Below, one piece after another: positions 25,883-34,406 of a stretch of 64,000 bases of DNA. The position numbers and the translations under genes are program-made. The stretch is from Rhodoferax mekongensis (GTDB lineage Bacteria; Pseudomonadota; Gammaproteobacteria; Burkholderiales; Burkholderiaceae_C). Under the pieces are notes generated by a model, which was not told where the DNA came from, did not search any database, and saw only the letters and a list, made by a program, of their open reading frames with translations. Numbering within the stretch: the first letter of the stretch is position 1; every line of letters starts with the position of its first letter. The DNA lies in assembly GCF_032191775.1 (NCBI RefSeq), contig NZ_CP132507.1:1761001-1825000 (forward strand), given 5' to 3'.

Positions 25883-26677
25883 CTACAACATCTTTTGAAT
25901 CAAAGCACCTTTGAATAGCACCGGTCCGGTCGGGCCGGTTTCACTCGGCACGCCGCCTTTGGGCTCCAGGCTGATGGCGAGGGTAGGCACTTCGCGCACG
26001 TCGTTTTCACCGGCGGTCAAGCGCAGCAGTTTGTCGTTGGTGAGCACGCCCAGTGACTTGGGGCCGCCGCTGGGGGGCAAGGCCCAGAGCTGCAAGGAGC
26101 GGTCGCTGGCTTCCTGGTAGCCGCCCACGCGTTGCAGGGTGAGTTTTTTGTTCTTGGGATCGAAAGTCACCAGCATGGAGGCGGTGGCTTTGTCGTCGGC
26201 CAGCACGGCTACGTATTCGATTTGCGGTGTGGCCTGCAATTGGGTTTGCAACTTGGCAATCTCGCTGCCTAACTCCTGGCGCAGGTTCAGGCCTACGGTG
26301 ACTGCGGCCACGGTGGCAACAGCACCAGCTGCGCTCGCGACTCGCCAGACCGTGAGGCTTCGCAGCCACGCGCTCCAGCGCGTGTCATTCTCAGACTGAG
26401 CGGCTGCTTTGGCGCGGGCAGCCTGCAGGGCGGCCTGTTCGCGCTCCGCCAATACCAGGTTTTCAATGCGCGTCCACACCGCGGGTGCTGGCGCTACGTC
26501 GGGTTGGAGCTCGTTGATGCTGGAGAAGCGGCTTTGCCAGATGAGGGCTGCTGCGCGCACCGGGGCCTGCTCGCGGGCCATGGCTTCAAAACGGCGGCGG
26601 GCCGGGCCGCGCAGGGTGCCCAGTGCGTAGCTGGCGGCCAAGCGGTCCAGCAGTTCGGGGTGTTGGTGGATTTTCAT
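25883..26677 (-). CDS. Anti-sigma factor, RskA-type C-terminal domain
   Basis: 264 residues. A cytoplasmic helical N-terminus (LDRLAASYALGTLRGPARRRFEAM) is the anti-sigma domain; it lacks the HxxxCxxC zinc motif. One membrane helix follows (VASAAGAVATVAAVTVGLNL, about 115-135), then a periplasmic RskA-like domain (YVAVLADDKATASMLVTFDPKNKKLTLQRVGGYQEASDRSLQLWALPPSGGPKSLGV). It should hold the sigma factor at the inner membrane and release it after an envelope signal. Nine nt separate it from the sigma gene, with which it is co-transcribed. The signal sensed is not known from sequence. Confidence 0.9.
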   Translation of the reverse strand: MKIHQHPELLDRLAASYALGTLRGPARRRFEAMAREQAPVRAAALIWQSRFSSINELQPDVAPAPAVWTRIENLVLAEREQAALQAARAKAAAQSENDTRWSAWLRSLTVWRVASAAGAVATVAAVTVGLNLRQELGSEIAKLQTQLQATPQIEYVAVLADDKATASMLVTFDPKNKKLTLQRVGGYQEASDRSLQLWALPPSGGPKSLGVLTNDKLLRLTAGENDVREVPTLAISLEPKGGVPSETGPTGPVLFKGALIQKML

Positions 26678-26686
26678 GGCGGCCTC

Positions 26687-27262
26687 TTATGCAAAACGTG
26701 CCATGCACAGGCGCAGCTGGTCGAGGCCGCGGCGTATCCAGGTCTTGACGGTGCCCAAGGGCAGTTGAAGCTGGGTGGCCAGCTCGCTGTGGCTCAGGTC
26801 GCGCATATAGGCCAGGTTCACGACCTCGCGCTGTTTGCTATCCAGCCGGCCTAGGCATTGGTTCAGGGCCCAGGCTTGTTCACTGGCCTGCGCCGTGTCC
26901 AGCGGAGTGGGGCCATCGCCCTCCAGGGTGTCGGCCAGTGTTTCGTCAATCTCCTGGGTGAGGTGGGTGCGCTCGGCGGCCCGGCGGCGCAACAGGTCCA
27001 GCGCGCGGCTGCGCACAATGAGCCCCATCCAGGCCATGGGCGGGCTCAGGGATGCAGAGTAGTCCGGGGCCGAGCGCCAGATGTTCAAGAAAGCCTCCTG
27101 CAGCACGTCTTCCGCAAATTCGCGCTGGCTGACAACCCGCAGAGCCAGACCATAGAGTTTGCCCGCGCACTCGTCGTAGAGCGATTTGAGGGCTGCCTGG
27201 TCTTTGAGCGCAATACGCTCCAGCAGGACAATGAGCTTGGCGTCGGGGTGGTCGGCATTCAT
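26687..27262 (-). CDS. ECF RNA polymerase sigma factor
   Basis: 191 residues from ATG 27262. Upstream in-frame codons run into the promoter region and are rejected. Region 2: LKSLYDECAGKLYGLALRVVSQREFAEDVLQEAFLNIW with the DVLQEAF core-binding block. Region 4: LDSKQREVVNLAYMRDLSHSELATQLQLPLGTVKTWIRRGLDQLR, with a full helix-turn-helix for -35 recognition. Cytoplasmic. Its own promoter (-35 TTGAATCC, -10 CGTACT on minus) resembles those of the flanking operons, so it probably autoregulates and drives both. Partner anti-sigma follows directly. Confidence 0.94.
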   Translation of the reverse strand: MNADHPDAKLIVLLERIALKDQAALKSLYDECAGKLYGLALRVVSQREFAEDVLQEAFLNIWRSAPDYSASLSPPMAWMGLIVRSRALDLLRRRAAERTHLTQEIDETLADTLEGDGPTPLDTAQASEQAWALNQCLGRLDSKQREVVNLAYMRDLSHSELATQLQLPLGTVKTWIRRGLDQLRLCMARFA

Positions 27263-27318
27263 GGCTCCATTGTGTGGGCGTTTGGGTGGCTGAGCGTTGG
27301 TTGGGGGCTTGTGTTTTG

Positions 27319-27398
27319 AGTACGCACAAACCCTTGGCGCGGATTCAAAAAAATTAATTTCAAAAACTTGAATCCAAGGCGCGGGTGGCCTGCGTATT
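27319..27398. promoter_or_regulatory. Divergent ECF promoters between sigma gene and ferritin-like operon
   Basis: Plus: TTGAATCC 27368-27375, 17 nt, CGTATT 27393-27398. Minus: TTGAATCC (27348-27341), 16 nt, CGTACT (27324-27319). An A/T-rich 19-nt tract separates the two -35 boxes. The pair matches the promoter at 23399-23428. Confidence 0.65.
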
Positions 27399-27461
27399 CG
27401 AGGGGAGAGCCGGATTTCCCGGTCTCGCTTAGTTGCCCAACACTCCTCAAAGGATTCCGCC

Positions 27462-28052
27462 ATGCAAACCATCGTTCAAACAGTTGCTTCTTCTGCTTCT
27501 TCCCGCCGCGCCTTCATGGGCCGCACAGGCACCTTGTCCGCTGTAGCCGTCGCCCTTCTGGCCGGCAAAGACGCCATGGCCCAGGGCATGGCCGGTGACA
27601 CCTCCAAAGACGTGAGCATCTTGAACGTGGCGCTGGGCCTGGAGCACGAAGCCATCAACGCATACCAACTGGGCGCCGGTAGCGGCCTGCTGCAAAAGCC
27701 GGTGCTCGATGTGGCGGTGCGCTTCCAGGCCGACCACAAAGCCCACCGCGACGCGCTGATTGCCACTATCCAAAAGCTGGGTGGTACGCCTGTGATGGAA
27801 AAGAAGCTGGATGACTACGCAAAAGCCCTGAAGGCTGACACCCTGCGCAATCAGGGCGATGTGCTGGACTTGGCAGCGCGTCTCGAGCTGGGTGCCATCA
27901 ACGCCTACCTCGGCGTGATTCCCGCCTTCGGGAACAAGGATCTGGCCAAGGTCGCCGGCCGTTTGGCTGCGGACGAGACCATGCACTACGTGCTGTTGAA
28001 CAACGCGCTGGGCCGTCCGCTGCCCGCAGGCGCACTGTCTTTCGGCGCGTAA
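27462..28052 (+). CDS. Tat-exported ferritin-like domain protein
   Basis: 196 residues; AAAGGA precedes the ATG. SRRAFMGRTGTLSAVAVALLAGKDAMAQ is a twin-arginine signal. The mature part is a four-helix bundle with Glu/His pairs: ALGLEHEAINAYQLGAG, VRFQADHKAHRDALI, LELGAINAYLGVI and LAADETMHYVLL, the pattern of ferritin-like diiron proteins. Export after folding fits a metal-loaded protein. It may store iron or detoxify oxidants in the periplasm. First gene in the operon under the divergent ECF promoter; its stop overlaps the cytochrome start (TAATG). Confidence 0.88.
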   Translation: MQTIVQTVASSASSRRAFMGRTGTLSAVAVALLAGKDAMAQGMAGDTSKDVSILNVALGLEHEAINAYQLGAGSGLLQKPVLDVAVRFQADHKAHRDALIATIQKLGGTPVMEKKLDDYAKALKADTLRNQGDVLDLAARLELGAINAYLGVIPAFGNKDLAKVAGRLAADETMHYVLLNNALGRPLPAGALSFGA

Positions 28053-28459
28053 TGGCGCCGCGCACCTTCATCCGTCGGTGCGCTGGGCTTACGGCCTTGG
28101 CAATTTCCATGGCCGCGCCTGCACTTGTGCAGGCCCAGGCCCTCGTGCCCGATGTGCAGCGCGGGCAGCAGCTGGTAGAGAGCCGCTGCTTTGCCTGCCA
28201 CAGCCTGGACGCGAATCGCGCAGGCCCCGCCTTGCGCGGCGTGGTGGGCCGCAAGGCCGGCAAGGCAGAGGGGTATTTCTTTTCCGAAGCCATGGCAGCT
28301 GCCACCCATACCTGGACGGTCGCAGGCCTCAAAGCCTGGCTGACCAACCCGGAAAAAGTGGTGCCCGGACAGGAAATGAACTACTACCTGACCGAAGCCC
28401 AGGACCGCGAGGACGTGGTGGCCTATCTGGCCAGCGTGTCCAAGCCCGCACAAAAGTAA
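28052..28459 (+). CDS. Exported mono-haem cytochrome c
   Basis: 135 residues, coupled to the ferritin-like gene by TAATG. N-terminal signal (TALAISMAAPALVQAQA) precedes a class I cytochrome domain. The haem motif CFACH is in ESRCFACHSLDANRAGPALRGVVGRKAG, and the distal methionine is probably in VPGQEMNYY. Periplasmic electron carrier, likely partner of the ferritin-like protein or cupredoxin of the same regulon. Confidence 0.9.
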   Translation: MAPRTFIRRCAGLTALAISMAAPALVQAQALVPDVQRGQQLVESRCFACHSLDANRAGPALRGVVGRKAGKAEGYFFSEAMAAATHTWTVAGLKAWLTNPEKVVPGQEMNYYLTEAQDREDVVAYLASVSKPAQK

Positions 28460-28496
28460 ACCTTTGATTCCCCAACCTTCTCCGCAGGACATACCT

Positions 28497-29039
28497 ATGC
28501 AAACCCGTACCGCTCTCTCTTTGGTGGCTATCGCCGCACTCACCGCCTGTGCCAGCCAGCCCATGCGCGCACCGTTCAGCCAGGCAGACTTGCCCGCCGC
28601 CGTGCAAGTGCCCGCCGGCCACACCGTGGTGATGGAAACTGCCGCTGCCGGCGACATCACTTACCAGTGCCGGGCCAAGAAAGACATGGCCGGACAGTTC
28701 GAATGGGTGTTTGTGGGTCCGGATGCCGGACTCAAAGACCGCAGTGGCAAGGTCATCGGCAAGTACTACGGCCCACCCGCCACCTGGGAAAACAACGATG
28801 GTTCCAAAGTGACCGCCACGCAGCTCGCCGTGGCGCCCAATGGGGCAGCCAACATACCCCTGCAGTTGGTCAAAGCCAACCCGGCCATGGGCATGGGTGC
28901 GATGCAGGGCGTGAGCTACATCCAGCGCGTGGCGACCGTGAGCGGCATTGCACCGGCCAGCACCTGCGCCAAGGCCAACGAGGGTGCAAACCAGCTGGTG
29001 CGCTACACCGCTGACTACATCTTCTACAAAGCGATGTAA
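28497..29039 (+). CDS. DUF3455 family lipoprotein
   Basis: 180 residues from ATG 28497 with AGGA upstream. The signal MQTRTALSLVAIAALTAC has a lipobox (LTAC) with Cys at 18, so the protein should be lipid-anchored. The body, with GDITYQCRAKKDMAGQFEWVFVGPDAGLKDRSGKVIGKYYGPPATWENNDGSKV, matches DUF3455, of unknown function. It lies 37 nt after the cytochrome and ends the ECF operon, with a hairpin terminator built on a dispersed-element copy just downstream. Confidence 0.85.
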   Translation: MQTRTALSLVAIAALTACASQPMRAPFSQADLPAAVQVPAGHTVVMETAAAGDITYQCRAKKDMAGQFEWVFVGPDAGLKDRSGKVIGKYYGPPATWENNDGSKVTATQLAVAPNGAANIPLQLVKANPAMGMGAMQGVSYIQRVATVSGIAPASTCAKANEGANQLVRYTADYIFYKAM

Positions 29040-29054
29040 CGCCAGCGTAAGTTT

Positions 29055-29110
29055 GCTATCAAAATGAGAGCTGCTCACGCACTATTGTTGTGCGCCAGCA
29101 GCTTTTTCTA
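29055..29110 (+). repeat. 56-bp dispersed element forming the terminator of the ferritin-cytochrome-DUF3455 operon
   Basis: GCTATCAAAATGAGAGC, TGCTCACGCA, then TGCGCCAGCAGCTTTTT. The AGCTGCT and AGCAGCT arms pair across the middle and are followed by T5, so this copy works as an intrinsic terminator in a different fold. Confidence 0.75.
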
Positions 29111-29183
29111 TTCATAAGCGTTGACTTGCAGGCCGATTGCATTTGCGGATAAGCTGGAGCGTCTATTGTCTGCAAGGAATCGT

Positions 29184-31061
29184 GTGAAGCCTCCTGCGTC
29201 GCCAGCCCGGGCTCCGGTTACTGCCGGGTTCGAGGGCACCGAACTCAATCTGCTGTTTGTGCGCCTGTTGCGTACCACGTTGGCCGTGGCGCTGCTGTAC
29301 AGCGTGGTCAGCATGGTGTTCATCGGCGAATGGCTCATGGTGCTCGGCCCGGTGTTGATTGCTACTGCGGGCGCGGTGTGCTTGGGCTTGCACGCACGGG
29401 GACACCATGCGCGGGCCATGAGCCTGTTCATCTGGGCTTTGTGGGCGGTGGTGGTCTTGCAGTCCACATTGCGTGGCGGCGCGCTCAATCCGATTCTCAA
29501 TGTCAACGTCGTGCTGGTGCTGCTGGCCGGGTGGTTGGTCGGTATGCGGCAAGCGGTATGGGTGGGCCTGGCGTCAGCGGCCTGGTATGTGGCCTTGGCG
29601 CTCTCCACCCAGTTCGGCTGGTGGACACCCACCCATGTCACCAGTCATTGGAGTCTGCTGATTGCGCAGTTGGGGGTGCTGGGAGGTGCGTTCATGGCGT
29701 TCCGTCTGGTGCTCAAGGCCTACCAGCAGCACGTAGACAATGTCCAGACGCTGAACCGGACGCTTGAAGAAAAGCTGCAAGCCCTGTCTGACCAGGACGA
29801 CGCCTTGCGCATGAGCGAGCGCCGTGTGATGCAGATTCTCCAGGCCAGCCCCTTGCCTATCATCGTGGCCGAGTTCGAGACTGGCGTGTGCCTGGAGATC
29901 AACCCCGCCTGGGAGCAAGCCTTCCAGCGCTTGCGCGCTGATGTGATCGGCAAAACGCCGGTTCAGTTGGGCTTCTGGCGCGATCAGGCGCACCGTGAGC
30001 GGTTCAAGCAGGAATTCGGCACGCAGCGGCGGGTCAGTGGCTATGAGGTGACTTTCACCTTGCCGGACGGCGCGGAGCGCACCTTTTTGTTGTCGTCTGA
30101 GCGCTTTATGTACGGCGAGCTCGACTGTGTCATGACCATTTCCATGGATGTGACCGAGCGCAAGTTGCTGGAACAGCAGCTCAAAGACTTGAACGCCACG
30201 CTGGAGCAGCGGGTACTGGACCGCACCAGCGCGCTCGATGAGGCCAACAGCAACCTTCTGGAGACCATGCGCACCTTGCAACGCGCGCAGGATGAACTGA
30301 TAGGCGTGGAAAAACTGGCCTCGCTGGGCAGCCTGGTGGCCGGCGTGGCCCACGAACTCAATACGCCACTGGGCAATGCCTTGATCACCGCCAGTGCCTT
30401 GCATGAAATGACCGAGCGCGCTTCTGAACAAGCGCTGGCGGGCACCCTCAAACGATCTGCGTTTTTGGAGTTCATGCAGAACATGAACGACGGCGCTGCG
30501 CTCACTCACAAATCGTTGGAGCGGGCGGTGGAGCTGATCCGTAGCTTCAAACAAGTGGCGGTTGACCAGGAGTCCGAGCGCCGCCGCAGCTTCGACCTGC
30601 ACCAGACGGTGCATGAGGTGGTAGAGACGCTCAAACCCAGCTTCAAACACCAGCAAGCGCAAATTGAACTGGCAGTGCCTGCGGACATGGTGCTGGAGAG
30701 TTTCCCGGGGCCCTTGGGGCAGGTGGTGATCAATCTGGTCAGCAACGCGCTGGTGCACGGGCTGGCCGGTCGTAACGACGGCGTGGTGGAGCTGCGCGCG
30801 GAGGAGGCTGCGGATGGTAAATCGGTGGTGCTCACGGTGAGTGATAACGGGCGCGGTATTGCGCCTGAGCACCTGGGCCAGGTGTTTGACCCGTTTTTTA
30901 CGACCAAACTGGGGCAAGGCGGCTCCGGGCTCGGGCTGGCAGTGAGCCACCGTATCGTGAGCCGTATTCTGGGCGGACGAATCAAGGTCAGTTCAGTGCC
31001 GGGGCAGGGCGCAGAATTTGAATTGACGATTCCGAAGGTGGCGCCGCAGGTCGTGAACTAG
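29184..31061 (+). CDS. Membrane sensor histidine kinase with PAS domain
   Basis: 625 residues from GTG 29184, chosen because AAGGA lies 7 nt upstream; a TTG at 29121 has none. About six hydrophobic helices in the first 190 residues, a coiled segment, PAS at about 210-330, then the dimerisation domain. The H-box AHELNTPLGN has His at about 390; N box NLVSNALVHG; G boxes DNGRGIAP and GSGLGLAVSHRIV. No response regulator is adjacent, so its partner is unknown. Elongated linker QQLKDLNATLEQRVLDRTSALDEANS suggests a coiled coil. Confidence 0.92.
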   Translation: MKPPASPARAPVTAGFEGTELNLLFVRLLRTTLAVALLYSVVSMVFIGEWLMVLGPVLIATAGAVCLGLHARGHHARAMSLFIWALWAVVVLQSTLRGGALNPILNVNVVLVLLAGWLVGMRQAVWVGLASAAWYVALALSTQFGWWTPTHVTSHWSLLIAQLGVLGGAFMAFRLVLKAYQQHVDNVQTLNRTLEEKLQALSDQDDALRMSERRVMQILQASPLPIIVAEFETGVCLEINPAWEQAFQRLRADVIGKTPVQLGFWRDQAHRERFKQEFGTQRRVSGYEVTFTLPDGAERTFLLSSERFMYGELDCVMTISMDVTERKLLEQQLKDLNATLEQRVLDRTSALDEANSNLLETMRTLQRAQDELIGVEKLASLGSLVAGVAHELNTPLGNALITASALHEMTERASEQALAGTLKRSAFLEFMQNMNDGAALTHKSLERAVELIRSFKQVAVDQESERRRSFDLHQTVHEVVETLKPSFKHQQAQIELAVPADMVLESFPGPLGQVVINLVSNALVHGLAGRNDGVVELRAEEAADGKSVVLTVSDNGRGIAPEHLGQVFDPFFTTKLGQGGSGLGLAVSHRIVSRILGGRIKVSSVPGQGAEFELTIPKVAPQVVN

Positions 31062-31112
31062 GCTTTATACTGATCAAAAAAACAGTATCTCAGCGTACTT
31101 AGCGGAGGCCCC

Positions 31113-31766
31113 ATGCTCAACGACACTGCCGCGCCCAACGGGCTTTTTACCGACGATGACCACACCGCACGTTGCGTCTGGTGCCGCAGCACGGCCGAAT
31201 ACCAGCGCTATCACGACCAGGAGTGGGGTTTTCCGGTGCACAGCGACACGCGCTTGTTCGAGAAGATTTGCCTCGAGGGCTTTCAGGCGGGCTTGAGCTG
31301 GCTCACCATACTGAACAAGCGCGAGTCCTTCCGCGCCGCCTTTGCAGGTTTTGACATGGACAAAGTCGCCCTGTTTGATGAAGCAGATGAGAAGCGCCTG
31401 CTGCTGGACGCCGGCATCGTGCGCCATCGCGGCAAGATTGCTTCCACCATCAACAACGCCAGACGAGCCCAGGAGCTGCGAGCCGAGTTCGGCAGTCTGG
31501 CGGCCTACTTCTGGGGCTATGAGCCGGCCAGCGGCAGCCGCCCGGCCACCATTACCCACCAAACGCTCAGCGGGGTGACCACCTCGCCGGAATCAATCGC
31601 ACTGTCCAAAGACTTGCGCAAGCGCGGCTGGAGCTTTGTGGGCCCCACCACCATGTATGCCTTCATGCAGGCCATGGGACTGGTGAATGACCACCTGGAG
31701 GGCTGCCACGCCCGCGAGCGAGCCCTGCAAGCCAGAGCGGCCTTTGTGCCGCCCCGCAAGCCTTAG
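31113..31766 (+). CDS. tag: 3-methyladenine DNA glycosylase I
   Basis: 217 residues; GGAGG upstream of the ATG. RCVWCRSTAEYQRYHDQEWGFPVHSDTRLFEKICLEGFQAGLSWLTILNKRE is the TagI signature including the aromatic lesion pocket and first zinc cysteine. GPTTMYAFMQAMGLVNDHLEGCHAR provides the C-terminal His and Cys zinc ligands. It removes 3-methyladenine from alkylated DNA in base excision repair. Convergent with the DsbA-like gene, overlapping by 4 nt. Confidence 0.95.
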   Translation: MLNDTAAPNGLFTDDDHTARCVWCRSTAEYQRYHDQEWGFPVHSDTRLFEKICLEGFQAGLSWLTILNKRESFRAAFAGFDMDKVALFDEADEKRLLLDAGIVRHRGKIASTINNARRAQELRAEFGSLAAYFWGYEPASGSRPATITHQTLSGVTTSPESIALSKDLRKRGWSFVGPTTMYAFMQAMGLVNDHLEGCHARERALQARAAFVPPRKP

Positions 31767-32404
31767 GCAGCGGCTCCGGCAATCGCTGCCAACAGGGCGT
31801 CGTGGCCGTTGTAGAGCGCGTCGCCACGCACCAGGCGAGCACCGCTCGCGCCATGAACCACCATGGCCGGCACGCCTTGTGCGCCATGGGCCTGCATGAG
31901 GCGGCGGGCTTTTTGCACGCGGGCATCGTGCTGGAGTTGCAGGTCTGGGTCCTGTCGGGCTAACAGGTCGGCCGCCGCTGTCAGGCCCCTGGCACGCAGT
32001 ACGCCGTCCACACCTTGCGGGGTGCAGATGTCCAAGCCATTGACGTAGCGTGCCTCTTGCAAAAGCTTCAAAGTATTCAGTTCTTCCGCCGGTGCGGTGT
32101 GTGCCACGGCAGTGAGGGCGAGAGAGGCGGCGGATGAATCAAATCGGGTGCCATGCTGGCCCAGCACCTGGTTGCGGTAGGCCTCGCTAAAGGTCTGGCC
32201 GGTGAGCTTTCCGATGCGTACATCGTTCGACCACGCAAAGTCGGCGAAGTCTGCGCTCATCACGCGCCCGCCGCCACTGAACAAGCCGGTGGGCGCGAGC
32301 TCCAGGGTGATCGTTGCTTCCTGCCCCAAGCGCTGGATGGCAGGGGAGGCGCCGTAGCACCAGCCACACAAGGGGTCGAACAAATAGGTCACTGTGGTGG
32401 ACAT
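31763..32404 (-). CDS. DsbA-family thioredoxin-fold protein (FrnE-like), CGWC
   Basis: 213 residues from ATG 32404, with AAAGGA upstream. No signal peptide, so cytoplasmic. The active site CGWC is in YLFDPLCGWCYGASPAIQRLGQE and the cis-Pro loop near GVPAMVVHG. Family members reduce or isomerise disulfides or act on aromatic metabolites. It follows the frameshifted MBL-fold gene after 26 nt on minus and may be co-transcribed from the LysR-linked promoter. Confidence 0.85.
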   Translation of the reverse strand: MSTTVTYLFDPLCGWCYGASPAIQRLGQEATITLELAPTGLFSGGGRVMSADFADFAWSNDVRIGKLTGQTFSEAYRNQVLGQHGTRFDSSAASLALTAVAHTAPAEELNTLKLLQEARYVNGLDICTPQGVDGVLRARGLTAAADLLARQDPDLQLQHDARVQKARRLMQAHGAQGVPAMVVHGASGARLVRGDALYNGHDALLAAIAGAAA

Positions 32405-32430
32405 GGTTTTTTCCTTTGTGTGTTCGGGGT

Positions 32431-33308
32431 TTACCACTTCATTTCGCCGGTGTTGACCTTGGCGCCGATGTCCAGCGACAGGCCGCCGTCCGTCAGGGCA
32501 GGGTAGGCCTGCTTCATGGCGGGGATCAAGGTGGCGCTGGTTTTGTTGGCGGCCAGGTTCTTCTCAAAAGTCTGCAAGTAGTCTTTGGTGAAGGCAATTG
32601 TGCTTGCGTCTACCTTGGTGCCTGCCTTCATGTGGCCGGGAATCACCAGCTCAGGCTTCAAAGCGGCCATTTCGTCCAGCTGGGCTACCCATGCGGCGCG
32701 CTCTGCAGCGGTTTGGGTGTCAGCAGTCCAGACATGCATGTTGCCGAACACGCCGATGTTGCCGACCACCGCCTTGATGGACGGAATCCAGGCATAGGGG
32801 CGGTGTGCCAGCAGTCCTTGGGTGCCGCGGATCTCGATGGTCTGACCTTCCAGTGTCAGGGTGTTGCCTTCCAGGGCGCGGGGCACCACGGGTTTACGGG
32901 GGGCGTTGGCGCCCATTTTGGGTCCCCAGAATGCGACCTTGCCAGCCAGCTTGGGCGCGAGTTTGCCCAGCACGGCGGGTGTGGTCACCACGTCGGCCTG
33001 GGGGAACACTTCTTTCAGGGCTTCCACACCAAAGTAGTAGTCAGGGTCAGCCTGGCTCACGTAGATGGTGGTGAGTTGCTTGCCGCTGTCCAGCACGTTG
33101 GCCGCGATGCGCAAGGCGTCGGCACGGGTAAAACGGCGTCAATGACGATGGCGTCTTTCTGGCCATAAACCAGCGTGGAATTGACGTTGAAGCTGTTGGC
33201 ATCAGCGTTGTAGACCTTGACGGTGAGTGGCTGCTGAGCATTTGCTGCCCCAGACAGTGAGGTAAAGGCGATGGCCAGCGATGCGGCGATAACGGTAGTG
33301 CGGATCAT
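32431..33308 (-). pseudogene. MBL-fold hydrolase-like gene, frameshifted
   Basis: A single protein split by a frameshift near 33132. Frame one from ATG 33308 (AGGAG upstream) gives signal MIRTTVIAASLAIAFTSLSGAANAQQPLTVKVYNADANSFNVNSTLVYGQKDAIVIDAV, then breaks. The other frame continues FTRADALRIAANVLDSGKQLTTIYVSQADPDYYFGVEALKEVF to a stop at 32431. Related proteins join here with two or three more residues, so a deletion of about 7 nt or a 1-nt net change is likely. The usual HxHxDH zinc motif reads SQADPDYY, so even the intact form would be an atypical MBL protein. It could be a sequencing or assembly error. Confidence 0.75.
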
Positions 33309-33361
33309 GGTGAACTCCTGGTAGTGGTTAGACGCTTAGAGGTCCTCTCATCAGCGTTGGG

Positions 33362-33378
33362 TTGAACTTTAATTTCAA
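33362..33378. promoter_or_regulatory. Candidate LysR-type box
   Basis: TTGAA-CTTTAAT-TTCAA, an inverted repeat fitting T-N11-A, in the divergent gap between the MBL-fold gene and lysR. Location supports control of the MBL/DsbA-like pair and of lysR itself. Confidence 0.5.
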
Positions 33379-33436
33379 TATCCGCGCAGATAAACCCGAT
33401 AATTCGGCCATTACTGTTTCATAAATTGAGCAAATC

Positions 33437-34333
33437 ATGGACCGTTTAACTGCCATGCAGGTGTTTGTGGAGGTGGCGCAGAGTGGCAGCTTCAGCGCCA
33501 CGGCCGACAAACTGGATATGTCGCGCGCCATGGTGACGCGCTATGTCGGCGAGCTGGAGCAGTGGCTGGGCGCACGCCTGCTCCAGCGCACTACCCGCAG
33601 CGTCACACTGACCGACGCCGGTGAGAGTTGCCTGCGCCGCAGCCAGCAGATGCTGGCGCTCATGGAGAACGTCGAAGAAGAAACCAGCCGCCACGACGGC
33701 GCGCTGCGCGGGCAACTGCGGGTGACCTGCAGCATGTCGTTTGCCTATGCAGAAATGGCGGCGGCGATTTCCGATTTTCTGGCGCTCTATCCGCAGCTCA
33801 AGATCGACCTCAATGCCAGCGAAGGCGCACTCAACCTGGTGGAGGCGCGCATCGACTTGGCCATTCGCATCAGCGCCGAGCCGGACCCGGCACTCATCGG
33901 CCGTGTGCTGGCGCCATGTGCCTCGGTGCTGGTGGCTTCGCCGGACTACCTCGCGAAGCACGGCACGCCGCAGTTCCCCGCAGACTTGCAGGCCCACCGC
34001 TGTTTGAGCTATGCCAACTTTGGAAAAAGCGTGTGGAAACTACAGCGCGGCGAGGAGCACGCCGAGGTGCATGTGGGCAGCCACTTCAGCGCCAACGAGG
34101 CCACCGCCTTGATGCGGGCTGCGCTCGCGGGTGGCGGTGTGGCCATGCAACCCACGTACCTGGCAAGCCCCCACCTCCATGATGGCAGCTTGCAACAGGT
34201 GCTGCCGCAGTGGCAGCTGCCCATGATGTCCATCTACGCGCTCTACCCCTCGCGCAAGCACCTTTCCCCGGCCGTGCGGGCTTTGCTGGACTTTTTGGTG
34301 GAGCGTTTTGCGAGCGAGCCCTGGAAGCTGTAG
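33437..34333 (+). CDS. LysR family transcriptional regulator
   Basis: 298 residues. N-terminal winged helix MDRLTAMQVFVEVAQSGSFSATADKLDMSRAMVTRYVGELEQWLGARLLQRTTRSVTLTDAG is a clear LysR DNA-binding domain. The rest is the periplasmic-binding-protein-like effector domain. Divergent from the frameshifted MBL-fold gene and its DsbA-like neighbour, its likely targets. The effector is unknown. Confidence 0.95.
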   Translation: MDRLTAMQVFVEVAQSGSFSATADKLDMSRAMVTRYVGELEQWLGARLLQRTTRSVTLTDAGESCLRRSQQMLALMENVEEETSRHDGALRGQLRVTCSMSFAYAEMAAAISDFLALYPQLKIDLNASEGALNLVEARIDLAIRISAEPDPALIGRVLAPCASVLVASPDYLAKHGTPQFPADLQAHRCLSYANFGKSVWKLQRGEEHAEVHVGSHFSANEATALMRAALAGGGVAMQPTYLASPHLHDGSLQQVLPQWQLPMMSIYALYPSRKHLSPAVRALLDFLVERFASEPWKL

Positions 34334-34342
34334 CGCTGAATT

Positions 34343-34398
34343 GCTATCAATTCAGTAGCTGCTCGCGCATATTCAACGGGCGCCAGGGGCCATTTTTG
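34343..34398 (+). repeat. 56-bp dispersed element between lysR and the XRE-cupin gene
   Basis: GCTATCAATTCAGTAGC, TGCTCGCGCA, TATTCAACGGGCGCCAGGGGCC, then TTTTT. Lies between convergent genes. The left hairpin extends outward as CTGAATT/AATTCAG. Confidence 0.9.
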
Positions 34399-34406
34399 CT
34401 TGGAAT

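Noticed and set aside
25629..25898. 89-codon plus-strand frame in the cupredoxin/anti-sigma gap
   Set aside because: Very basic, no homology features, and it overlaps the more plausible minus-strand remnant.
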